A DNA stretch of 64,000 nucleotides from contig CANPVE010000001.1 of NCBI GenBank assembly GCA_947581635.1, positions 1-64,000 of the forward strand. Reading direction: 5' to 3'. Position 1 is the first letter of the stretch, and each line of letters starts with the position of its first letter. This stretch comes from an uncultured Clostridia bacterium (lineage in GTDB: Bacteria; Bacillota; Clostridia; Oscillospirales; Acutalibacteraceae). Shown here in pieces: positions 34,307-40,963 of this stretch. The position numbers and the translations under genes were made by a program. The notes below the pieces were generated by a model. That model worked only from the letters and a program-made list of their open reading frames with translations, did not search any database and was not told the origin of the DNA.

Positions 34307-34335
34307 ATGATATCAGTTTGTACGAGGTTTGTCAA
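34307..34335 (-). promoter_or_regulatory. Promoter of the lipid kinase-alr operon
   Basis: TTGACA (34335-34330), a 17-base spacer and TATCAT (34312-34307) on the minus strand. Confidence 0.7.
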
Positions 34336-34351
34336 TAAAGCGACATAAGCG

Positions 34352-34465
34352 AATCAATAAAAATTGAAGTCAAACGAGCGGAGCTATATGGGACCCAGGT
34401 GCAGCACTCATGGCGGAGGGTGAGGCGAAGCAGGCAAGAGCGTAACAAGATAAAGGAAAACTCAG
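34352..34465 (-). repeat. Dispersed intergenic repeat, copy C (inverted)
   Basis: Read on the minus strand it follows the A/B order: TTTTCCTTTATCTTGTTACG, CTTCGCCTCACCCTCCGCC, ATGAGTGCTGCACC, GCTCCGCTCG and TTGACTTCAATTTTT, then ATTGATT. It lies in the gap between the lipid kinase promoter and the WYL regulator gene. Confidence 0.7.
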
Positions 34466-34539
34466 GCGAACACAAAACAGACAATCTTTTTTTCACGAGA
34501 CTTTTCCCCGTTTTTTAGACGGCAAAAAAATAAAAGCTT

Positions 34540-35538
34540 TCAATCAGCTCTCATCATTTCGAGCATTGCCATAAGAGTATATTGCACCCGCTCGGCAAGC
34601 TCGGGAGGATAGAGCACCGACACTCCGCCGCGCTGTGCCAAAATCCAGCTTATCAGGCCGTCGTTTATCACCGCCTTGACCCGAATGGTGAAATAATTGT
34701 CGTCCGGCGCGTTATAGCAAATATCCTGCCCGAAGCGCTCTACGACGTGTTCAATACAGCTCATCGCACACTTCAGGTCGATGTAATCCACATAGCTGCC
34801 CGCGTACATTTCAAATATGCTGTTGACATAATCGCATTCGTCAAAGCCCTCACTGAATCGGCTGACTTCGCCCAAAGGACGCACAGGTTCGGACACAATA
34901 TTCACCTGCTTCATTCGATCAACGCGGTAATGAGAAAAATCGTCGTACTTTTCATAATTAGCAACGAGATAATATTTGCCGTCATTCCATATGAGTGCGT
35001 AGGGGCTGACAGTGAACTCATGCGATTTTTGAAAAAACACTCTGCCACTGCGTATCACGTGGCGGTAGTAAGAGAAATGCACCTTTTTCCCCGAGCGTAT
35101 GGCGGTATGCAGCGTGTCTATACTGTAATATATTCTTTCGTTACGGTTCTTTGGTCTGCCCAGAATCCCGTCCGATTCGTCCAGCTCTTCGGCAAGGTGA
35201 CGGCTGGTGAGCTTTTTGAGTTTGCCTATGAGTTCAACGGTCTTTTTTTCAGTGATGAATTCCGAGGATTTTATGCAATCCGCCAACATTCGCAGTTCGG
35301 GCAGTTCAAAGAGCCTGTCGCCAAGATAATACCCCTGCGGTGAAGTGGACTGCATTATCTCAAAGCCGAATCCGACAAGTGATTCTATATCGCGATATAT
35401 TGTCTTGCGCTCACATTCTATTCCACGTTCGCGCAGCAACTCGACGATTCGCGGAGCGCTGAGCGGATGGTTTTCGTCGGTTTGCTCGTACAATATCTGC
35501 AATAAATTGAGCATTTTCTGCTTTTGATTTCCCGCCAG
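34540..35538 (-). CDS. WYL-domain transcriptional regulator
   Basis: A protein of about 332 residues. The N-terminal HTH (LLQILYEQTDENHPLSAPRIVELL, then KTIYRDIESLVGFGFEI) is followed by the WYL domain with FSYYRHVIRSGR, FTVSPYALIWNDGKYYLVANY and the Arg-rich HYRVDRMKQV, then a WCX-type C-terminal region. WYL proteins bind nucleic acids or nucleotides and often act in stress or DNA-damage responses. The probable start is a CTG at 35538 with GGGGGG six bases upstream (giving the usual xAGNQKQK start); an ATG at 35514 has no SD. The start lies only about 27 bases after the rpmB terminator, so it may be expressed by read-through. Confidence 0.85.
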   Translation of the reverse strand: MAGNQKQKMLNLLQILYEQTDENHPLSAPRIVELLRERGIECERKTIYRDIESLVGFGFEIMQSTSPQGYYLGDRLFELPELRMLADCIKSSEFITEKKTVELIGKLKKLTSRHLAEELDESDGILGRPKNRNERIYYSIDTLHTAIRSGKKVHFSYYRHVIRSGRVFFQKSHEFTVSPYALIWNDGKYYLVANYEKYDDFSHYRVDRMKQVNIVSEPVRPLGEVSRFSEGFDECDYVNSIFEMYAGSYVDYIDLKCAMSCIEHVVERFGQDICYNAPDDNYFTIRVKAVINDGLISWILAQRGGVSVLYPPELAERVQYTLMAMLEMMRAD

Positions 35539-35564
35539 AATTATCCCCCCTCTCGCCGATATCA

Positions 35565-35618
35565 CAAAATAAAAAACACCCACCGTACAGGCGACTGCGA
35601 ATAAACCGTACAGTGGGT
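35565..35618 (-). terminator. rpmB terminator
   Basis: On the minus strand the stem ACCCACTGTAC/GTACGGTGGGT with a 19-base loop runs into GTTTTTTATTTTG. Confidence 0.85.
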
Positions 35619-35633
35619 AAAATTTGAGATAGA

Positions 35634-35822
35634 TCAGACAGCTCTTGTAACCTTGCCCGAACGAAGGCAACGGGTACACACGTGAACTCTCTTGGGAGTT
35701 CCGTCGACGATAGCCTTAACGCGTCTCACGTTGGGCTTCCATGTTCTGTTGCTTCTTCTGTGTGAATGGGAAACCTTGATGCCGAAGGAAACTTCCTTGC
35801 CGCAGAAATCACACTTTGCCAT
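35634..35822 (-). CDS. rpmB: 50S ribosomal protein L28 (zinc-binding type)
   Basis: A 62-residue protein starting MAKCDFCGKEVSFG, with KVSHSHRRSNRTWKPNVRRV and CTRCLRSGKV. The two CxxC pairs mark the zinc-binding form; many bacteria also carry a Cys-free paralogue used under zinc limitation. It is a late large-subunit protein near the E site. GGAGGTGCATTTGC precedes the ATG. It has its own promoter and terminator. Confidence 0.98.
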   Translation of the reverse strand: MAKCDFCGKEVSFGIKVSHSHRRSNRTWKPNVRRVKAIVDGTPKRVHVCTRCLRSGKVTRAV

Positions 35823-35941
35823 GCAAATGCACCTCCTGAAAAAATCCGCCTCTTCCCGGAGAAAAGGGGGTAACTCTTAAAAATAGCCGACGCGGGCAAA
35901 CCGAGCCGAATTCGCTTCCTTAATAATCAGCGCTGAGTAAT

Positions 35942-35970
35942 AATATAGATTATTTTGAGGAAAATGTCAA
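35942..35970 (-). promoter_or_regulatory. rpmB promoter
   Basis: TTGACA (35970-35965), a 17-base spacer and TATATT (35947-35942) on the minus strand, leaving a leader of about 110 bases. Confidence 0.75.
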
Positions 35971-36043
35971 GAGATTTTTTTCAAAAAACTTCCGTAATAC
36001 CGGCGTGTCTCCTGACTTGTTTATAAATTACAAAAAATTTGGG

Positions 36044-36072
36044 TTGAAAAGACGTTTTATTTGTAGTAGAAT
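36044..36072 (+). promoter_or_regulatory. Promoter of the metallophosphoesterase gene
   Basis: TTGAAA (36044-36049), a 17-base spacer and TAGAAT (36067-36072). It is divergent from the rpmB promoter. The 180-base leader that follows shows an open frame but no recognised gene. Confidence 0.6.
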
Positions 36073-36255
36073 GCATAATATATAGTACTGATCTGCGATG
36101 AACGTATGACAGAAAATCCTGCCCAAAAACATATGCGCGATTTTTGTGTTTTTCTTTCGGAATTTTTTGTATTTTTTGTTGCGTGTCAGTATGAGAGCGA
36201 TATTTTCAGACAAATTATGTATGCACACTCAATCAATGAAAGGCAGGCAGGTTTT

Positions 36256-36933
36256 ATGGTTTATGTTACAGGCGACACGCATATTCCCTTGGATATATCA
36301 AAGCTGAATGCAAAAAATTTTCCCAAGCAGAAGGAACTCACCAAGAATGACTACGTAATCATATGCGGCGACTTCGGCGGAGTATGGAGCGGCACATTCA
36401 AAGACGATTACTGGCTCAACTGGCTGGAGGAGAGGAACTTCACCACGCTGTTTGTGGACGGAAACCACGAGAATTTTGACGCGCTCGCCCAGTACGAGGA
36501 ATGCAGCTGGAACGGGGGCAAAGTGCAGTATATCCGCCCCTCGGTCATTCACCTCATGCGCGGCTATGTTTTCGATATCGAGGGCATGAGCGTGTTTGCA
36601 ATGGGAGGCGCGCGCTCAATGGACAGGGCCATGCGCAGAGAGGGGATCTCGTGGTGGCCCCAGGAAATGCCCGGCGATGAAGAAATAACCCGTGCGCGTC
36701 AGAATCTGGCGCTTCACGACAATCAGGTTGATTTGATAATAACGCATGACGCGCCGCTCTCGCTTGCCCGAATGATCTGCTACGAAAAGACAGAGGACGA
36801 CGATCTCATGGTTTTCTTTGAGGAATTAAAAAACACGGTGGGATACCGACACTGGTACTTTGGGCATTTTCACATAGACTGGAGAATCGACGAGAGCCAC
36901 ACGGCGCTTTACAACAAGATAATTCAGCTTTGA
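36256..36933 (+). CDS. Calcineurin-like metallophosphoesterase
   Basis: A 225-residue protein with the metal-binding motifs in order: GDTHIP (D-x-H, about 6-11), CGDFGGVW (GD, about 37-44), DGNHENFD (GNHE, about 68-75), THDAPLS (about 163-169) and FGHFHIDWR (GHxH, about 203-211). It would hydrolyse a phosphomonoester or diester with two metals; the substrate is unknown. The ATG at 36256 is preferred because it starts the domain (MVYVTGDTH) and has a GCAGG-type SD. There is a weak CGCGCC/GGCGCG hairpin after the stop. Confidence 0.88.
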   Translation: MVYVTGDTHIPLDISKLNAKNFPKQKELTKNDYVIICGDFGGVWSGTFKDDYWLNWLEERNFTTLFVDGNHENFDALAQYEECSWNGGKVQYIRPSVIHLMRGYVFDIEGMSVFAMGGARSMDRAMRREGISWWPQEMPGDEEITRARQNLALHDNQVDLIITHDAPLSLARMICYEKTEDDDLMVFFEELKNTVGYRHWYFGHFHIDWRIDESHTALYNKIIQL

Positions 36934-37050
36934 TTTTCTGTTCCCATTTAATCGCGCCTGATTTTTTTCGGCGCGTGAGATACATTAGATATTTTAAGAT
37001 TTTTTGTCAAATTTTCTTATTAAACGAGTTAAACAAGAAAGGCGGATTTT

Positions 37051-37839
37051 ATGATAATAGATTCTCATGTACATATAGGACAGTTCGGTCGTTTTGATAT
37101 GCGCCCCGAATATGTGATAAATTCAATGAAAAAGTATGGCATAGATTATTCGCTGGTGTCGAGCGGCGTTGCGGTTGAGTTTGACGAAGATCACAATCCG
37201 CTTCCCGGCGATTGGAAATATGATCAATACAGCGCAAATATGCTCACGATAGATTTTGCACGCCGCAATGAAGGCAGGATTGGCGCCTTGATTTGGTGCA
37301 GGCCAAAGACAGAGGGGTTTGACGAGGATTTTGTGAGATTGGTTGACGATGGAGGCAGTTGTATCAAGGGACTTAAATTCCATCCGTACTACTCGATGCT
37401 TCCTATGACGGCGCTGCAAATAGAACCGTATCTTTCCTTTGCCGCTGAGCGCGGTTTTCCTGTGATGATCCACTCGGCTGACGACGAGTTCTCTCAGCCG
37501 AAATTCGTGTACGAGGCAGCAAAGGCCCATCCAAATGTCAATTTTATCATGGCTCACATAGGGCTTGGAACCGACAATGATGACGCGATAGAGCTTATCG
37601 GCGCTCTGCCGAATCTCTACGGCGACACCGCGTGGGTGCGCCCCGAATCGGGTCTGAAGCTGGTGAAGAAGTACGGTGCTCAAAAGCTGCTTTTTGGCAC
37701 GGACAACCCAATAGATGGCGAGGATACCTATGCTCACCCGTTCTACAAGGCGTATTTCGGGGAATTCAAGGAGCAGGTCTCGCGGGGGGATTATGAATTG
37801 ATAATGCATGGCAATGCCGAGCGTCTGTTTAATCTCTGA
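37051..37839 (+). CDS. Amidohydrolase-family (TIM-barrel) protein
   Basis: A 262-residue protein. IIDSHVHIGQFG near the N-terminus gives the HxH metal motif, GLKFHPYYS the strand-4 region, VMIHSADDE and FIMAHIGLG two further metal-side His residues and LLFGTDNPI the catalytic Asp. This is the Amidohydro_2 branch, whose members are hydrolases or decarboxylases of small acids; the substrate cannot be read. GAAAGGCGG lies upstream of the ATG. It is followed after 29 bases by the ART-like gene. Confidence 0.85.
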   Translation: MIIDSHVHIGQFGRFDMRPEYVINSMKKYGIDYSLVSSGVAVEFDEDHNPLPGDWKYDQYSANMLTIDFARRNEGRIGALIWCRPKTEGFDEDFVRLVDDGGSCIKGLKFHPYYSMLPMTALQIEPYLSFAAERGFPVMIHSADDEFSQPKFVYEAAKAHPNVNFIMAHIGLGTDNDDAIELIGALPNLYGDTAWVRPESGLKLVKKYGAQKLLFGTDNPIDGEDTYAHPFYKAYFGEFKEQVSRGDYELIMHGNAERLFNL

Positions 37840-37868
37840 AATAATATGACTAATTGAGAGGACGATAA

Positions 37869-38585
37869 GTGAAAATAAGATGTGTATTGACTGATTCAGA
37901 TGAATACAATCAATTTAACGGTTTTGAAGACTCCGCATACACGCTGAAAATCAGCAGACAATTTAAGTATTGGTACTTTGATCTTTGCGACCTGATTGAT
38001 TTTTACGCGGATACGGATATTGATGTGATATTAGATGTTGAAGATAAAGATCTAATCGCCGCAAGGAATCTGTATGGCAGTCATAAATTTAACGAGCGCA
38101 GTCTTAGAAAATATGAAACCGGTGTCATGGTACACAGCACGACAAAGGAAAATGTTCAAGGCATACTTACGGATAATAAATTAAAATCCTGGAATTTATT
38201 GCGCAGAGAGAAATCTCACTGGGAAGATAAGCCAATAGGAGCTTTGCTGGGCGATATAGAGGATTTTTCAAACTATGTGATGTTGTCGATTGTGACGCAA
38301 AACAATGAAATTGTGACAGCTTCAAAAGCCAATGGAAAAATCGACGTCAATATTAATCAATCCTATATTGCGGGAGCAAGGTTTTATTTGGATGCAAAGA
38401 AGCTGGCCGCAGACGGTTTGCTGCTCAGAGACGGTGCGCACATTAAAGTCAGGGACCGCATTGATTTGGACAAATACCTAATTTGGTATTCAACCCCTGA
38501 TATATTGGGAATGTGCGAACGCACCAGCCCGAAGGAATTTTTGGAATTATCAAATAAAAAATTTGATGAAATAATGAAGTTGTGA
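37869..38585 (+). CDS. Unknown protein with ADP-ribosyltransferase-like core
   Basis: A 238-residue soluble protein with GTG start (GAGAGG seven bases upstream). The central part, VMVHSTTKENVQGILTDNK then LKSWNLL, resembles the opening H-(S/T)-T...I-L...G-L motif of ART-fold proteins such as RNA 2'-phosphotransferase and DarT. A later SYIAGARFYLDAKKLAADG is in keeping with the second half of that fold. No catalytic Glu can be placed with confidence, so the function stays open. It may be transcribed with the amidohydrolase gene. A strong terminator follows. Confidence 0.5.
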   Translation: MKIRCVLTDSDEYNQFNGFEDSAYTLKISRQFKYWYFDLCDLIDFYADTDIDVILDVEDKDLIAARNLYGSHKFNERSLRKYETGVMVHSTTKENVQGILTDNKLKSWNLLRREKSHWEDKPIGALLGDIEDFSNYVMLSIVTQNNEIVTASKANGKIDVNINQSYIAGARFYLDAKKLAADGLLLRDGAHIKVRDRIDLDKYLIWYSTPDILGMCERTSPKEFLELSNKKFDEIMKL

Positions 38586-38659
38586 CATATTGCAGAGGCC
38601 CTCAGGCAAAACAATCCACAAAATGGCATGAATTGTTTTCTGCGGGTTGCCTTACTATG

Positions 38660-38712
38660 AAAAGCAGTAAAATCTTCACCATGGGCGGTGTTGATTTTAC
38701 TGCTTTTTTTTA
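38660..38712 (+). terminator. Terminator before the FHA/kinase locus
   Basis: Perfect 15-base stem AAAAGCAGTAAAATC/GATTTTACTGCTTTT with an 18-base loop and a T tract. It separates the ART-like gene from the next locus. Confidence 0.9.
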
Positions 38713-38761
38713 ATTGTAATATTCCAATTTTGCACATAAAATATAACACATTTGCCTTACA

Positions 38762-38790
38762 TTGACGGTTAGATAAAAAAATTTTACTTT
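38762..38790 (+). promoter_or_regulatory. Probable promoter of the FHA-SEDS-PBP operon
   Basis: TTGACG (38762-38767), a 17-base spacer and TACTTT (38785-38790), 100 bases before the FHA gene. The -10 is weak. Confidence 0.45.
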
Positions 38791-38890
38791 CACCACGAAA
38801 AGAGGCTGATAAAAAAGTGAATCACCCTTGAAGTTTAAAATGTCCTGCTATAAAATGACATTGACAGGGCGAGAAGGAGATGAACCGCAA

Positions 38891-40606
38891 ATGAAAAATT
38901 CGCCTGACGATTTATCGTCAAAACTCGGCCGCGGGAGCGCTGCGCTGCGGGGCTTTGCAAGTAAATGTGCAGATTGGGTAAAAGAAAAGCTGCCCACTAA
39001 GACAGGGATAAAAGGCAAGAAATCTGAAAAAAAACCGCATACATCACACGGGATATACCTTGCGGGAAAGAAAAAAGACGAATCCGAGCCTGCTCTGGCA
39101 AAAATAGTCTGCCATGGCCTTACGTCCGATGAATGCATATGCGAATACCTTGGCAGGGAAAATTTTCCTTTCGGTATTTCCAACAGAGAAGAATCGGGAT
39201 TAAAAACGTGCATAGTGTGTTCTTCACCCAATTCGGCGGTAGACCGGCTGCACTGCATTGTTAAAATAGAAGACGAAAATCTGGTTATTTATGACAATGC
39301 GTCCGCACAGGGAATCCGAATCAAATTGAACGATGAGACTACGGTTTCGATAGGCAACAGAGCTTCCCCCGTGGGATTTAATGTCAAGCAGCGCCGCATA
39401 ACCTTCGGTGTGGGCTGGCTGTCGTTTGAGCTTGAGCTTTTCCCGAGTATAGCACAATATCTGTCGAGCAGCGACGTGACCATATCAATTGAAAACACCC
39501 TGAACCGCGACGTGCGGCCCATAACCACAGTTGTAAAGAATAATTACACGGTGGGGCGCGCCAACGCTGACGTTCGGCTCGACGATAATTCGATAAGCCG
39601 ATATTTTGCTTATTTCAAGCTGGGACAGGAATGCAGCAAAATGATATCCGTTGTGGATTCGGATATCTTTACTCTTGCCGACGGAACAAGATGTCGTGAG
39701 GTTGAGCTTTACGACAATGCCGTTTTTACCTGCGGTCACTATAAATTCACCGTCCTCAGTGTATTCAGGGGATTTGGTTTTGAGCAGGACTGCCCGATAA
39801 ATCAATCCGACTCAATACAAGAGGACGCCGAAAATGCCTTTGATAAATTGGCGGGGGTAAAAAAATCTTATTCCTATTTCATATCGGAAAAAGATACGGA
39901 AGGCGCGTCTCCTATAATGCGCTTCACATTTTTGGGGCCGTTTTCACATGAGGTGGCGCCCGTTGATGTGACGCGCGATCAACTTCCCATGAGTTTTACT
40001 TCCGCGCCCGACGCGGTGGAGGGCAGCCAATTTGTATTTACAGACAAGATACTCGGTGTAGAGCGCTCGCATTGTTCTATTGATGTGCGTGACGGTCGGC
40101 TTATCGTAACCGACAACGGCTCCACCGTAGGAACCAAGGTGTCCGTAAAGTGCGGAGTAAAGATCCTCGGGGACGGGATAAACGAGGACGGGGTGGAAAT
40201 TGCTCAACGTCAATTCAGCGTGTCAATCGGATTTGTCACGGTGCGCTGTGAACTTATGCCGGAAATCTCAAAATTCCTCAGCGACAGATTTGTGATATTG
40301 CGCGTTATTAACACGCGCGGTAGCAGCGAGAAGCCATACGAAGTGAAGGCGCGCGACGGGAACACGATAGGAAGAGCGAGCGGCGACATTCCGCTGGCGG
40401 ACGAGACCGCTCACCGATTCCTCGGGCATTTTTCAATTACGCATGAAGGAGCCAGATTGATTGCAATTGATGGAATGAAGTATTTTACCTTGACGAACGG
40501 AGAAAAGGTGAGCGAGGTCAAGCTGGCTCCGGATACCTCATTCTCAAGCGGCCCATATAAATTTGAAGTGGTTGAGTTCTTTGACGGAATAAAATTTAAC
40601 GACTGA
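38891..40606 (+). CDS. Protein with four FHA-like modules (two tandem A-B pairs)
   Basis: A 571-residue soluble protein with a basic N-terminal tail of about 65 residues. Module A (about 88-195) has VDRLHCIVKI and LVIYDNASAQGI; module B (about 195-290) has YTVGRANADVRLDD and SISRYFAYF. Both recur as A' (about 345-465; VERSHCSIDV, LIVTDNGSTVGT) and B' (about 465-562; NTIGRASGDIPLAD, HRFLGHFSI). FHA domains read phosphothreonine. A modules keep the R-x-H but lack the GR; B modules keep GR but have Phe where the His is expected, so binding sites are divergent. AAGGAG lies 11 bases before the ATG at 38891. It leads the operon with the SEDS and PBP genes and is the likely reader of the nearby kinases. 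Confidence 0.8.
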   Translation: MKNSPDDLSSKLGRGSAALRGFASKCADWVKEKLPTKTGIKGKKSEKKPHTSHGIYLAGKKKDESEPALAKIVCHGLTSDECICEYLGRENFPFGISNREESGLKTCIVCSSPNSAVDRLHCIVKIEDENLVIYDNASAQGIRIKLNDETTVSIGNRASPVGFNVKQRRITFGVGWLSFELELFPSIAQYLSSSDVTISIENTLNRDVRPITTVVKNNYTVGRANADVRLDDNSISRYFAYFKLGQECSKMISVVDSDIFTLADGTRCREVELYDNAVFTCGHYKFTVLSVFRGFGFEQDCPINQSDSIQEDAENAFDKLAGVKKSYSYFISEKDTEGASPIMRFTFLGPFSHEVAPVDVTRDQLPMSFTSAPDAVEGSQFVFTDKILGVERSHCSIDVRDGRLIVTDNGSTVGTKVSVKCGVKILGDGINEDGVEIAQRQFSVSIGFVTVRCELMPEISKFLSDRFVILRVINTRGSSEKPYEVKARDGNTIGRASGDIPLADETAHRFLGHFSITHEGARLIAIDGMKYFTLTNGEKVSEVKLAPDTSFSSGPYKFEVVEFFDGIKFND

Positions 40607-40631
40607 AAAAATTGAAAGGAAGTAGAAGTCT

Positions 40632-40925
40632 ATGCTCAGATTTATCATTATTTGCGCGGTGGTGGCATTTATAAGCCTCCTCATTGTCAATCTTATGAAC
40701 AACAAGCCGATTTCGGTTTTCAGGCCCGACCTCAAACGTACACGCTCTAAAATCGGCGCGAATCCTCAAATAAGCATTCCCACCAGACCGTTTACGGAGG
40801 ACGAAGAAGAATACAAGAGCGTCGAGCATGATATCCACAGTGAACCGTCCGTAGATTCATCTGAGTTCCTGAATGGGGAAAAGGTTGTTGACGAGGCAAT
40901 ATTAGTGGATATTGATGTTTTGTAG
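40632..40925 (+). CDS. Small single-pass membrane protein with acidic tail
   Basis: A 97-residue protein: a membrane helix at about 3-21, a short basic patch (RPDLKRTRSK) and an acidic C-terminal tail. No family is recognised. AAAGGAAG precedes the ATG, 25 bases after the FHA gene, and 38 bases separate it from the SEDS gene. Its tail contains several Thr and Ser residues (PTRPFTEDEEE) that could be phosphorylated and read by the FHA protein (inference). Confidence 0.65.
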   Translation: MLRFIIICAVVAFISLLIVNLMNNKPISVFRPDLKRTRSKIGANPQISIPTRPFTEDEEEYKSVEHDIHSEPSVDSSEFLNGEKVVDEAILVDIDVL

Positions 40926-40963
40926 TCTGAGCTGACAACAATGTCAAAAGAGGGGAATGAATA

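Noticed and set aside
36106..36255. N-terminal extension of the metallophosphoesterase by 50 codons
   Set aside because: The extension lies in the leader, has no SD, and the conserved domain begins at the ATG at 36256.
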